Assembly (NCBI GenBank): GCA_039819065.1 | Contig: JBCBSS010000071.1 | Coordinates: 1-38,499 of the forward strand | DNA from: JBCBSS01 sp039819065 | GTDB lineage: Bacteria; Bacteroidota; Bacteroidia; Cytophagales; Cyclobacteriaceae | Direction of reading: 5' to 3' | Length of the DNA: 38,499 nucleotides | Shown here: positions 24,137 through 33,563 of the stretch, piece after piece | How positions within the stretch are numbered: the stretch's first letter is position 1 | Layout of the letters: each line of letters opens with the position of its first letter | Notes under the pieces: generated by a model | Seen by the model: only the letters and a program-made list of their open reading frames with translations | Told to the model about the DNA's origin: nothing | Database searches by the model: none | Made by a program: the position numbers and the translations under genes

Positions 24137-27100
24137 TTGAAAAGGGTGCTGCGAAATAAGGTATTATGGTATAGGTGGTTGTTGATTCTTCCCTTCTATT
24201 GGTTCGTCTCGTTTACTTCATGGGGTCAATCATACAACTTTGTCAGGTATGATGTAGAGGAAGGCTTGGCCCATTCTCATGTCATGAATATGTGTGAAGA
24301 CCAGTTTGGCAACCTTTGGTTTGCCACGCAAGGAGGAGGACTTTCCAAATTCAACGGTATCACATTTGAGAATTACACTGAGCGTGAGGGGCTCAGCAGC
24401 AATTTTGTCAGGGACGTGATCGCTGACCAGAAAGGTAACATTTGGGCAGCAACCGCCAATGGTGTTTCCCTATTTGATGGCAAGACCATAAGGAACTTCG
24501 GAACTGACCAGAGTAATTCAAGCCTTAATTCTGTCAATACCATCTTTGAAGACCAAAATGGACTTATATGGTATTCTGCTCCTAAAGGCGGAATGGCTAC
24601 CGTGAACACCCAAGGACAAATTAATACCTACAATGCGGACAATGGCTTTGTCAATGACAAAGTGATAGACATCACCGAAGACAACAATGGAAACCTGTGG
24701 ATAGTAACAGCGGTGAAGGGGTTGTACAAGTTTAGGGATGGCGTGTTTACACACATGCTGGGTAGCAAACAGATTAGGGCGTTTATTCTATCGATATATA
24801 TTGGAGAAAGTGACACTATGTGGGTCGGTACGAATAGAGGCCTCATGAGGTACGCTCCAGGTACCGAAAATGAGTTTGAATTCATTGATGGCTTGAATGA
24901 AGTCTTCGTTAAAAAAGTACTGGAAGAAAAAAACGGCAATATCTGGGTTGTTTCAACCATTGGTGTAGTGGCCATCATAGGTGATCGCAGAATGTCTTAC
25001 AACAAGAGCAATGGCTTCACCGATTTAAGTGTGCATACGCTTTTCAGGGATAGAGAAGGGAGCTTATGGTTTGCAACCAGTGGGGAGGGTATTTTTAAGT
25101 TCCAAGGGGAAATTTTCTATCACATTGGTGAGCAAGACGGGCTGACCAATAAAAACGTAACCTCTATCGTAAAAGATCGCACCGGATTCTATTGGTTTGG
25201 AACCGATGGTGGTGGTCTTATTCGGTATGACGGCTACTCATTTGAGCAATTTTCAACCGAGAATGGCCTGCCTAATAATTACATTACCAGCAGTGTGATG
25301 GATGCCTCAGGGCAACTTTGGTTTGGTACAAAGGGGGCTGGTCTCATTAACTACAATGGAGACGCTTTTAACATAATCACTCAAGCGGACGGGCTGGTTT
25401 CCGATGCGGTTAAATGCCTGTATGCTGATGATAAAAATAATGTCTGGGTGGGTACCCAATCCGGGTTGAGTATATTATCAAATGGCACTTTTAAAAATTT
25501 CACCCTTGAAGATGGCCTTTTCGATAAGACAGTATGGAAAATTACGCCCCTAAACGATGGCTCTACATTGGTGGTGACGCGAGCTGGTTTCAATACCTGC
25601 GATGGCAACAACCTAAAGCCTTATTTTTACGACGAAGAGATTTTCGATAAGAGAATAAACATTGCCATTCAAGATAAGCTGGACAACCTTTGGATCGGCT
25701 ACTCGGGTTATGGCATTGCCAAAATCAATAAAGAAACCAAAGCTTTTCAGAGCTTTACAACGGTGGACGGTCTCAGTTCCAACCTCATCTACAACCTGAC
25801 TTTTGATAATAATCATAACCTTATCGTTAGTTCTGAAAGAGGTGTGGACCGTATCATTCTAGACTCGCTTTCTAATGTTCAAAACATTAAGAACTACGAA
25901 AGAAAAGATGGCTTCTTCACTATTCAAACCAATTACAATTCTGTCTATAAAGAACTTGATGGTAGTATATGGTTTGGTAGCAACGATGGCGTTTATAAAT
26001 ATCAGCCTTATAAAGAAAGTGTGAATGAGATCGAACCGAAGATATACTTATCAGGTCTTAGGCTATTCTACAATGAGGTGAATTGGAGCGAGTATGCCGA
26101 TTCTGTAAGTCATTGGTATGATCTACCACAAAATCTGAATCTCAAATACAATGAGAATAACCTAGTTTTTGAATATTTTGGCAACAGCCACAAGAATCCA
26201 AAGAAAGTTGAATACCAGTTCATGCTGGAAGGCTTCGAGCCACGCTGGTCTCCTGTAACCAAAAACACTGAAGCGGTTTATACTAACCTGTCTCCCGGAA
26301 ACTATACCTTTAAAGTGAGAGCGTCTAATAGTGATGGGATTTGGAATACAGTGCCTGCCTCGTTTTCATTTAGTATCATACCTCCATTCTGGCAGCGCCC
26401 ATGGTTCTATGTTTTATCAGTAGTGGTGGCTTTATTATTAGTTAAGTTTTATAACGACTACCGCATCAAGGCTAAACTACAACGCGTGCTCACTATAGAA
26501 AAGATCAGAGCAGAAGAGTTGCAGAAAGTAAGGACGAAAATGGCCAGGGACTTTCATGATAATATGGGTAATCAATTGGCCAGCATTACCGTATTTACCA
26601 ATTTGATCAATCTGAAGCTCAAGGATAAGTCAAAGGAAATCGATGAATTGTTGAAAAACATCGAAAAACACACCAAATCACTTTTTAACGGTACCAAGGA
26701 TTTCATCTGGTCAATTGATCCGGAAAGTGATTATTTAAGCGAGTTATTCACTTATTTGAAGGACTTTGGAGAGGATTTGTTTGCACAAACGTCGGTTCAT
26801 TTCTATTCTAGCGCAGGCGACATTCCTGAAGACGAGGCTGTACTTCCATCAGGTTGGAGTAGACAGATCGTACTGATATTCAAAGAGGCAATGACCAATG
26901 CGCTAAAACATTCAGGTGGGGATGAGACAAGCTTTAATTTGAACCTGTTGGGTGATGAATTCGTAATGGAATTTAAAGACAACGGAACTGGTTTCGCCAA
27001 TGGACACACCGAAAAGGGGCATGGATTCACCAACATGAGATCCCGGGCGAAGCAAATAGGGTGCGAACTTACCATAGAAAATCGCAATGAGAATAAAGGT

Positions 27101-27166
27101 GTAGCAGTCACCTTGAGAGGGAAAATTGAGAAACCTTCGAAATCAGAGGTTATGAGATTTATATAA
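24137..27166 (+). CDS. Propeller-sensor histidine kinase (two-component, HisKA_3 type)
   Basis: 1009 residues. No suitable ATG exists: the frame opens with TTG at 24137 or GTG at 24146. A signal peptide/membrane anchor (12-31) is followed by about 14 short beta-propeller repeats (about 35-640) with recurring DxxGNLWFAT/GTxGGGL motifs, then a Y_Y_Y domain (about 690-750). A membrane helix lies at about 755-775 (WFYVLSVVVALLLVKFYNDY). The cytoplasmic HisKA_3 has the phospho-accepting His-807 in DFHDNMGNQL, and a HATPase_c domain follows (KEAMTNALKHSGG, DNGTGFANG). This is a one-piece periplasmic sensor like the Bacteroidota hybrid sensors for glycans, but without a fused receiver/regulator. The partner regulator is the next gene, 18 bases on. 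The 99-base gap after porU2 leaves cotranscription open. Confidence 0.9.
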   Translation: MKRVLRNKVLWYRWLLILPFYWFVSFTSWGQSYNFVRYDVEEGLAHSHVMNMCEDQFGNLWFATQGGGLSKFNGITFENYTEREGLSSNFVRDVIADQKGNIWAATANGVSLFDGKTIRNFGTDQSNSSLNSVNTIFEDQNGLIWYSAPKGGMATVNTQGQINTYNADNGFVNDKVIDITEDNNGNLWIVTAVKGLYKFRDGVFTHMLGSKQIRAFILSIYIGESDTMWVGTNRGLMRYAPGTENEFEFIDGLNEVFVKKVLEEKNGNIWVVSTIGVVAIIGDRRMSYNKSNGFTDLSVHTLFRDREGSLWFATSGEGIFKFQGEIFYHIGEQDGLTNKNVTSIVKDRTGFYWFGTDGGGLIRYDGYSFEQFSTENGLPNNYITSSVMDASGQLWFGTKGAGLINYNGDAFNIITQADGLVSDAVKCLYADDKNNVWVGTQSGLSILSNGTFKNFTLEDGLFDKTVWKITPLNDGSTLVVTRAGFNTCDGNNLKPYFYDEEIFDKRINIAIQDKLDNLWIGYSGYGIAKINKETKAFQSFTTVDGLSSNLIYNLTFDNNHNLIVSSERGVDRIILDSLSNVQNIKNYERKDGFFTIQTNYNSVYKELDGSIWFGSNDGVYKYQPYKESVNEIEPKIYLSGLRLFYNEVNWSEYADSVSHWYDLPQNLNLKYNENNLVFEYFGNSHKNPKKVEYQFMLEGFEPRWSPVTKNTEAVYTNLSPGNYTFKVRASNSDGIWNTVPASFSFSIIPPFWQRPWFYVLSVVVALLLVKFYNDYRIKAKLQRVLTIEKIRAEELQKVRTKMARDFHDNMGNQLASITVFTNLINLKLKDKSKEIDELLKNIEKHTKSLFNGTKDFIWSIDPESDYLSELFTYLKDFGEDLFAQTSVHFYSSAGDIPEDEAVLPSGWSRQIVLIFKEAMTNALKHSGGDETSFNLNLLGDEFVMEFKDNGTGFANGHTEKGHGFTNMRSRAKQIGCELTIENRNENKGVAVTLRGKIEKPSKSEVMRFI

Positions 27167-27184
27167 CACTAAAAAGGTCAAAAA

Positions 27185-27814
27185 ATGAAATACTTTAGGT
27201 CAAGAATTGTAATTGTTGAGGATAACGATGCCGTAAGAGAAGGGTTCGCCTTAATTCTTAATAGTATTAGTAAATACTACGTCGTTAATACTTATGATAA
27301 CTGCGAAGACGCTATTAAATGCGTTAAGAAAGATAAACCAGAGATTATATTAATGGATCTGGAACTTCCAGGCATGAATGGTATTCAGGGGATAACCGAG
27401 ATCAGGAAAATCATGTCTGGTGTGGAAATTATTGTGAACACCATCTATGAAAATAGTGATTTGGTTTTTCAGGCGTTGTGTGCCGGCGCAACCGGCTACA
27501 TTACTAAGAACACCAGTCATTCTGAACTGCTAAATGCCATTGACGAGGTCGTGAATGGTGGGGCACCGATGAGCAGTAAAATAGCCAAAATGGTCGTGAG
27601 CTCTTTCCAAAAGAATCCCAATTCACCATTATCAGCCAGGGAGACTGAGGTATTAGAACTTCTCTCACAAGGAAAAAGCTATAGTTTGATTGCCAAGGAT
27701 TTATTTATAACCAAAGAAACCGCAAAATCCCATATAAAGAACATCTACTCTAAACTCCAGGTTAACAGCAAATCGGAAGCTATTGCTAAAGCCACTCAAG
27801 AAAGACTTATCTGA
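27185..27814 (+). CDS. NarL/LuxR-family response regulator
   Basis: 209 residues. The receiver domain is at 7-122 with the acidic pocket (VEDND near 11-15), phospho-acceptor Asp-58 in ILMDLELPG, Thr near 84, and Lys-108 in ATGYITKNT. A short linker leads to a LuxR-type helix-turn-helix at about 143-205 (LSARETEVLELLSQGKSYSL, then IAKDLFITKETAKSHIKNIY). It is the cytoplasmic output of the propeller kinase encoded just upstream. SusC/SusD genes lie 405 bases downstream in the same direction, so they are natural candidates for its targets (inference). All phosphorylation residues expected for a working receiver are present. Confidence 0.95.
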   Translation: MKYFRSRIVIVEDNDAVREGFALILNSISKYYVVNTYDNCEDAIKCVKKDKPEIILMDLELPGMNGIQGITEIRKIMSGVEIIVNTIYENSDLVFQALCAGATGYITKNTSHSELLNAIDEVVNGGAPMSSKIAKMVVSSFQKNPNSPLSARETEVLELLSQGKSYSLIAKDLFITKETAKSHIKNIYSKLQVNSKSEAIAKATQERLI

Positions 27815-28219
27815 TTCGAGGAATACGATGTGAACTTTAGATAACCTCGAAACACAGTCATTTTGGGGTATGATGCGGTTGTTTTTGCTCTTTTTGTAGC
27901 AACGTCTATTAATACCCCTTGTATATCTTATGAAACTGTATATCAACGTACGGCCTAAAAATCAATGTCTCAAAAATAGGCATGTAATGACCCAATAGCA
28001 CCCAAATACGTCGTTTTTCACCCAAAAAAATCATCCATAATGGGTGATTTTGTTTCACCCTCCTTTTCTCACTTTTGAGCCTAACCCCAAACAAAGTTTG
28101 GAGTCTTAAGGGTATTTCACAATTCTATTTCGCTTTTACAGGATTCATGATATGATTCTTAGGCTCCTCTCACTCATGGGGACCATGTTAATCATTTATC
28201 AAACCTAAACTTTTAAAGT
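27815..28219. other. 405-base control region upstream of the SusC gene
   Basis: It starts with a 7-bp stem (TTCGAGG at 27815-27821, CCTCGAA at 27845-27851) that could end the two-component operon. CACCCA occurs at 27999-28004 and 28019-28024, exactly 20 bases apart on one DNA face, and CACCC again at 28056-28060. The last is in a hairpin, GGGTGA/TCACCC (28042-28060), followed by TCCTTTTCTC, which may be a terminator. An 18-codon frame at 28152-28208 (MILRLLSLMGTMLIIYQT) ends 11 bases before the SusC start; it is probably chance. I found no clear TAnnTTTG promoter. Confidence 0.4.
28042..28060 (+). terminator. Candidate hairpin terminator after the kinase/regulator operon
   Basis: GGGTGA-TTTTGTT-TCACCC, a 6-bp GC-rich stem, followed by TCCTTTTCTC. 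The stem is fairly strong, but the T-tract is interrupted and it lies about 230 bases after the regulator stop. Confidence 0.35.
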
Positions 28220-31200
28220 ATGAGGAAATTTTTACTGTTTATGGTTTTGTCCGTATTCACCTTCGGTGAAATTTGGGCGCAAGACAGGAACGTTTCCGGG
28301 AAAGTAACAGCCATAGAGGACGGCGCAACTATCCCGGGAGTGAACGTTGTACTCAAGGGTACAACAAATGGTACGGTTACCGATATCGATGGTAACTTCA
28401 AATTATCCGTACCTGCTTCAGGAGGGATATTGATATTCTCCTTTATTGGATATCAAACCCAGGAAGTTGAGATTGGTAACAGAGAAGTAATTGACGTCCA
28501 GTTGAATGCTGACATTACTACACTTACTGAAGTAGTGGTGACAGCGGCTGGTATTGAGCGTCAAAAGAAAGCTTTAGGTTACTCAACTCAGGACGTTGCA
28601 GGAGAGCAATTGGCTCAAAAATCGACCAACAACGTCTTTGAATCTTTACAGGGTAAGGTAGCTGGTTTGAGGATTACCACCCCTACAGGTGCTCCTGGTG
28701 GTGGTCAGACCATTCTACTCAGAGGTGTTACTTCAATAGCCGGAAGTAATAGAAACCAACCACTTATCGTAGTTGACGGTACTCCGATCAACATTGACAA
28801 TGTGGCTTCAGACGTTGCCGCAGGTTCTGCGGCTGTATTTGGTACCGGTTCATTCGGTGGTGGTGCAATAGATATCAACCCTGATGATATCGAAAGTGTC
28901 AACGTACTAAAAGGTGCAGCTGCTGCAGCTCTTTATGGTATTAGGGGTGCTAATGGTGCCATTATAATCAATACCAAGAAAGCAAACAGGCAAAAAGGAT
29001 TGTCTATCAAAGTCAATTCTTCTTTTAATGTTTCCCAGGTGAACATCCTGCCTCAGTACCAAAATGAATATGGTCAGGGGCTCGGTTTTAGGCACCATAG
29101 TCCAGTAAGTAGTAACTCATGGGGACGCAGATTTGGTGCGATTGCCAACGATTCCATTACCGATCATACAGGAACCAGGGTAGTGTACGAAGCTTATCCT
29201 AATAACGTAAGCGACTTTTTTGATGATGGTTATCTATGGAACAACAATGTGCAGTTATCCGGTGGAAATGGAAACTCCGGATTTATCCTTTCTGTCGGTA
29301 GAACGGATCAAGAAGGTATCATTCCAAATTCGTTCTTGGAAAGAACCAATGTTCGCTTAGGAGGTACTACTGAAGTAATCGAGAACTTCTTCATCAATGG
29401 TAATTTGAATTTCATCAGAAGAGAGACTCAAGGTAGCCCTCAAGGTAATTCAAGATCGAGTGTTTACTTCATTCTACCTTCATTGCCAAGAAGCTACGAC
29501 CTACAAGGAAGACCAGTTACTAACCCTGATGGTACACAGAACTTCTATTCTACTACTATTGATCACCCGCTTTGGTCTACTGAAAACAATCCTAACGTCT
29601 CAGACCAGAACCGTGTAATCGGTAATATTGGGTTGAATTATGACGTGACGGATTGGTTGAACATTTCATACTCTTTCGGTATGGATGTCAGCGGTGAGGA
29701 CAGACAATCGGTGTTTGCCCGTAGTAGCCGAAGGTTCAACGAAGGTTTGATCATCGAAGAGCAAATCAATCAAAGGCTGTTCGAATCCAACTTCATAGTA
29801 GGCCTTTCTAAAAACATCAGCCAAGACTTAACCTTGGATGTGAAGGTAGGCCACAATATTAACTCTACCAGAAGGGATCGTTTCATCGTTCAGGCAACTG
29901 GTTTGACTACTCCGGGTATCAACAACATATTGAATGCTGAGGATGTAACCGTTGACACGCGTAATGGAGTTGATTACTGGAGAAGGTTGGTAGGTGTATT
30001 TGGAGACGTCTCATTAGGTTATAAAGACTGGGCGTTTTTAAACATATCTGCTAGAAATGACTGGTCGTCAACGCTACCTCAGGAAAACAGAAGTTTCCTT
30101 TACCCACAGGTTTCGGGATCATTCATACCTACAGAAGCATTCAACATCCAGAATGACATTCTCTCATTTGCCAAGGTCAAAGCGAGCTGGGCACGTGTGG
30201 GTAACGATGCCGATCCATTCTTGACATCTACGGTATACATTGTACCTACATTGGGTAACAACGTAGCACAAGTGAATTTCCCATTCAACGGAGTAGCTTC
30301 ATTCACACAGTCTAACGTAAGAGGTAACAATACCCTCGTTCCTGAAGAAAATACACAGATCGAGTTAGGTGCTGAGTTGGGTTTCTGGGGTGATCGCATT
30401 AAAGCAGATTTCACATGGTATAACCAGGATGTGAGAGATCAGATTTTCCCGCTTACCATACCAGCTTCTACAGGATTTACCAGTTTCGTGACCAACACCG
30501 GTCTTATCAACAACTCAGGTATAGAATTGGTAATCACTGCCAATCCGGTTAGGACAGGAGATTTCAACTGGGATGTAATCGTGAACTGGACGCGTATCAG
30601 AAACAGAGTAGAAGAACTAGCTGAAGGAATCGAAGCTTCATTCCTTTCAGGGTTTACCGGTGCTGAATCAAGTGTCGTAGTAGGAGAGCCAGTTGGTGTA
30701 TTTAGAGGTCAGGAGTACTTAAGGGACACATTGACCGGAGAACTTTTGGTGATCAATTCCGGCATCAACAGAGGACAATTAGTAGGTGGTGGTGACATCA
30801 CAATAGTTGGTGATCCTAACCCGGATTGGAACGGCTCATTGATCAATACTTTCTCTTGGAAGGGTATAAGATTGAGTGCTCAGTTGGATATGCAGAAAGG
30901 TGGTGATGTTTGGTCAAACACAATTGGTTTTGCTACCGGATTAGGTGCTCTTGAAGAGACTGGTGTAGACAGAGATCAACCGAGAATTGTTCCTGGTGTA
31001 CTAGCAGATGCGCAAGGTAACGTCATTCTTGATGATGATGGAAACCGAATTCCTAACAACATCCAGGTAGATGCCCAAACTTACTGGAGAGATATCAGTG
31101 GTTCTTTTGCTGAATCATCTGTATTCGATGCATCACACATTAGGTTGAGAGAGATTACAGTAGGATACACTTTACCTAAAACTTTGGTGGATAAGCTGCC

Positions 31201-31378
31201 ATTTGGTTCAGTTGATTTCTCGTTCTCAGCAAGAAACCTTTGGACGTATGCTCCGAATCTTAGAAAGCACATAGATCCAGAGGTAGCTAACTCTACTGGT
31301 GCTTTGGCAAGAGGTCTTGAGTGGAATAGTGGTCCTGGTGTAAGGAACTACGGATTCAACTTGTCATTTACGTTTTGA
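28220..31378 (+). CDS. SusC/RagA-family TonB-linked outer-membrane transporter
   Basis: 1052 residues, typical of the family. The signal peptide ends at FGEIWAQ (21). A carboxypeptidase-D-like domain spans about 24-97 (VSGKVTAIEDGATIPGVNVV, VTDIDGNF). A TonB plug spans about 100-240 with EVVVTAAGIERQKKALGYST, the GKVAGL motif, LIVVDGTPINIDN and RGANGAIIINTKK. The rest is a 22-strand barrel ending in LSFTF. SusC forms the pore of a SusCD 'pedal-bin' importer for oligosaccharides or peptides. There is no N-terminal STN domain, so this transporter is not the sensor of a FecR-type circuit; regulation through the upstream two-component system fits better. SusD follows after 28 bases. Confidence 0.96.
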   Translation: MRKFLLFMVLSVFTFGEIWAQDRNVSGKVTAIEDGATIPGVNVVLKGTTNGTVTDIDGNFKLSVPASGGILIFSFIGYQTQEVEIGNREVIDVQLNADITTLTEVVVTAAGIERQKKALGYSTQDVAGEQLAQKSTNNVFESLQGKVAGLRITTPTGAPGGGQTILLRGVTSIAGSNRNQPLIVVDGTPINIDNVASDVAAGSAAVFGTGSFGGGAIDINPDDIESVNVLKGAAAAALYGIRGANGAIIINTKKANRQKGLSIKVNSSFNVSQVNILPQYQNEYGQGLGFRHHSPVSSNSWGRRFGAIANDSITDHTGTRVVYEAYPNNVSDFFDDGYLWNNNVQLSGGNGNSGFILSVGRTDQEGIIPNSFLERTNVRLGGTTEVIENFFINGNLNFIRRETQGSPQGNSRSSVYFILPSLPRSYDLQGRPVTNPDGTQNFYSTTIDHPLWSTENNPNVSDQNRVIGNIGLNYDVTDWLNISYSFGMDVSGEDRQSVFARSSRRFNEGLIIEEQINQRLFESNFIVGLSKNISQDLTLDVKVGHNINSTRRDRFIVQATGLTTPGINNILNAEDVTVDTRNGVDYWRRLVGVFGDVSLGYKDWAFLNISARNDWSSTLPQENRSFLYPQVSGSFIPTEAFNIQNDILSFAKVKASWARVGNDADPFLTSTVYIVPTLGNNVAQVNFPFNGVASFTQSNVRGNNTLVPEENTQIELGAELGFWGDRIKADFTWYNQDVRDQIFPLTIPASTGFTSFVTNTGLINNSGIELVITANPVRTGDFNWDVIVNWTRIRNRVEELAEGIEASFLSGFTGAESSVVVGEPVGVFRGQEYLRDTLTGELLVINSGINRGQLVGGGDITIVGDPNPDWNGSLINTFSWKGIRLSAQLDMQKGGDVWSNTIGFATGLGALEETGVDRDQPRIVPGVLADAQGNVILDDDGNRIPNNIQVDAQTYWRDISGSFAESSVFDASHIRLREITVGYTLPKTLVDKLPFGSVDFSFSARNLWTYAPNLRKHIDPEVANSTGALARGLEWNSGPGVRNYGFNLSFTF

Positions 31379-31406
31379 TCATTAGAACAGTATAAAGACG
31401 AAGAAA

Positions 31407-32867
31407 ATGAAGATTAAAAATTATATAAAGTATTTCGCTATTGGTGTTCTTGCCCTATCGGCTACCAGTTGCGAAGAGTTCTTTGACATTAACGATGATC
31501 CAAATAACCCTGTCGATGTGACAGCAGGTCAGTTGTTACCAGCTATTCAGGTTACTACCGCATTTAACATGGGTAACGCAATGCAGAGAGCTACAGGGGC
31601 ATTGGTACAGCGCTATGCCGGTATAGGTAATCAAATCGGTCGGTATGACACCTATGATTTCCAAACGGCTGACTTTAACAATGCCTGGGCCAGAACATAC
31701 GCAGGTGTACTATTGGATTTGAAAAGAATACAGGAGCTATCTGAGCCAAACGGGGATAATACGTTTATTGGTATTTCTCAGATCATGATGGCATACAATT
31801 ATGCTCAGTTTACCGATCTTTTTGGAGATATTCCATTTGCTCAAGCGCTAGGTGAGATTGAACTGTTGGACCCTGATTTTGATCAGCAGGAAAATATCTA
31901 TCCTGCTATTATTCAGATGATAGATGACGGTATCGCTAGCCTGCAACTTCCTGATCAGGGCGTCAACCCTGGTAACACCGATAGAATATATGGCGGTGAT
32001 ATTGATCAGTGGGTAAGGTTTGCGAATACGTTGAAGCTGAAGCTTCAGCTTCAGAAGAGATTGGCTGATCCTACGGGTTCTACTAACGCCATTAATCAAC
32101 TAATAGCGGACGATCAACTGTTACGCAATAACGGGGACAACTTCAGTGTAGCATATACTACTGACCTGAACAATCAGCACCCCATGTATGCTTTTGCCTT
32201 TTTAAATCGACAAGGAGACATTGCTGTCAGCCAGAGGTTCATAGACTCTTTGGTAATACTTGATGATCCTAGAATACCGGTCTATTTAGACAATAACGGA
32301 CAAGCAAGTGCGAATGATCCAGATAGTCTGATCTATACAGGGTTTCAAAACGGGTCCACTGCTACGCCGCCATTAGTAACTGTAAGAGCCAGGCTAGGAG
32401 TGTTTCCAGTGGGTGCCAATGGAGAAGCACCTGAGCGTATGCTTACTTACTATCAGTTGCAATTCATGTTGGCTGAAGCGGCGGTGACGTTAGGTACCAC
32501 AGGTGATGCCAGGGACTATTTGGAAGAAGGAATAGTAGGTGCAATGGGTGAAGCTGGCGTGGCTCAGGCTGATTTCGATGCTTATTTACAAGCGCGATTG
32601 ACAGCTTTTGATAATGCTACGACTGATGATGAGCGCTTAAGCATCATTATGCGTGACAAATGGGTTGCTCTATTTGGTAATGGTATAGACTCATGGACGG
32701 ACTGGAGAAGGACTGGCTTCCCTGCTTTCCAGCTATCACAGACTGTTTTGAGCCCAGATGGTGACTTCCCAAGGAAGATGCTTATTCCTCAAAACGAGTT
32801 GGCGGCTAACCCGAAATCACCTACCAATGACAGGATCAATATTAGGGTTTGGTGGGATGTTCAATAA
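31407..32867 (+). CDS. SusD/RagB-family surface lipoprotein (SusD-like_2 type)
   Basis: 486 residues. The lipoprotein signal peptide ends SATSC with Cys-22, then EEFFDINDDPNNPVDVTAG, an N-terminal signature of the SusD-like_2 subgroup. Other markers are LKLQLQKRLADP at about 213-224 and the C-terminal DWRRTGFPAFQL, then FPRKMLIPQNELAANPKS. Helical TPR-like repeats fill the chain. The protein sits on the SusC pore and captures substrate outside the cell. It directly follows susC on the same strand. The substrate cannot be deduced; no glycoside hydrolase, lyase or sulfatase gene lies in this window. Confidence 0.96.
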   Translation: MKIKNYIKYFAIGVLALSATSCEEFFDINDDPNNPVDVTAGQLLPAIQVTTAFNMGNAMQRATGALVQRYAGIGNQIGRYDTYDFQTADFNNAWARTYAGVLLDLKRIQELSEPNGDNTFIGISQIMMAYNYAQFTDLFGDIPFAQALGEIELLDPDFDQQENIYPAIIQMIDDGIASLQLPDQGVNPGNTDRIYGGDIDQWVRFANTLKLKLQLQKRLADPTGSTNAINQLIADDQLLRNNGDNFSVAYTTDLNNQHPMYAFAFLNRQGDIAVSQRFIDSLVILDDPRIPVYLDNNGQASANDPDSLIYTGFQNGSTATPPLVTVRARLGVFPVGANGEAPERMLTYYQLQFMLAEAAVTLGTTGDARDYLEEGIVGAMGEAGVAQADFDAYLQARLTAFDNATTDDERLSIIMRDKWVALFGNGIDSWTDWRRTGFPAFQLSQTVLSPDGDFPRKMLIPQNELAANPKSPTNDRINIRVWWDVQ

Positions 32868-32898
32868 TGTGTTTGATTATTTAAAGGCAAAGAATATC

Positions 32899-33402
32899 AT
32901 GAAAAATAGAAGATTAAATATATCTCTGATGATTTGTGCATTGGGCATGTTCTTAGGAGGATGCCTGGAGACGGATAACTTTGACGGTCTTACTGATAAC
33001 CGTCCTGAGATAGCTGTTACTTTCCCAGGAAGGTCTTTCGATCAGGACATTGGGCTTGCTTACATCAGTTCTGGTTTCAACAGTGGCAACGCTACTGTCA
33101 CTGTGACTGCTGAACTAGAAGGAGGTAGTGCTAATATTGCCAATATCATTAGTGTTGAAGCCTCCGGTGGTTTGATTGCAGCCGGTGCGTGCAATAGCTT
33201 TCAAGTATTGGAAGAAAACGTAGCCGCCTCCGGCCGATCATTTTCGTACGCTATGACCCTTGACGAGTTGACCAATAGTGATGCTACATGTACCGCTACC
33301 ATATTGGCGCCTGACGTTTATTGGGATTTGATTTTTACCCTGGAAATGGACAATGGAGCTCAGATAGTTAGCCAGCAAGTGCGCGTGGCATTCACTGAAT
33401 AA
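32899..33402 (+). CDS. Surface lipoprotein, third gene of the SusCD unit
   Basis: 167 residues starting at the ATG at 32899. A longer in-frame reading from 32758 overlaps susD and lacks a signal peptide. The signal peptide is MKNRRLNISLMICALGMFLG with Cys-22 after GG. The mature protein is small and beta-rich (PEIAVTFPGRSFDQDIGLAY, TVTVTAELEGGSANIAN) with single Cys residues at about 99 and 133. It starts 31 bases after susD, so it is almost certainly cotranscribed. Position and type match auxiliary substrate-binding lipoproteins (SusE/SusF-like in role, not clearly in sequence). It may have a single Ig-like fold. No family recognised. Confidence 0.8.
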   Translation: MKNRRLNISLMICALGMFLGGCLETDNFDGLTDNRPEIAVTFPGRSFDQDIGLAYISSGFNSGNATVTVTAELEGGSANIANIISVEASGGLIAAGACNSFQVLEENVAASGRSFSYAMTLDELTNSDATCTATILAPDVYWDLIFTLEMDNGAQIVSQQVRVAFTE

Positions 33403-33451
33403 AAGTAATTTCGAGTTTTCATAGCACGAATTTTCACTAAGTCAATTGTTC

Positions 33452-33480
33452 AAAACCTACCGGCTCTGCTGGTAGGTTTT
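33452..33480 (+). terminator. Strong intrinsic terminator of the SusCD operon
   Basis: AAAACCTACC (33452-33461) pairs perfectly with GGTAGGTTTT (33471-33480) around a 9-base loop, and the T-run TTTTCTATTTCT follows. Fifty bases downstream of the last stop, it is the clearest terminator in the window. Confidence 0.85.
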
Positions 33481-33563
33481 CTATTTCTCGCCCTTATATG
33501 TTCGGGGTAGAATAGTAGCGATTGTCTCATGAACAAAAGATCAATAACCAATTAAACAAATGA

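Noticed and set aside
32758..32898. Extended N-terminus of the third SusCD-unit gene overlapping susD
   Set aside because: The extension is out of frame with susD, lacks a signal peptide and would bury the lipobox; the ATG at 32899 gives a perfect lipoprotein signal.
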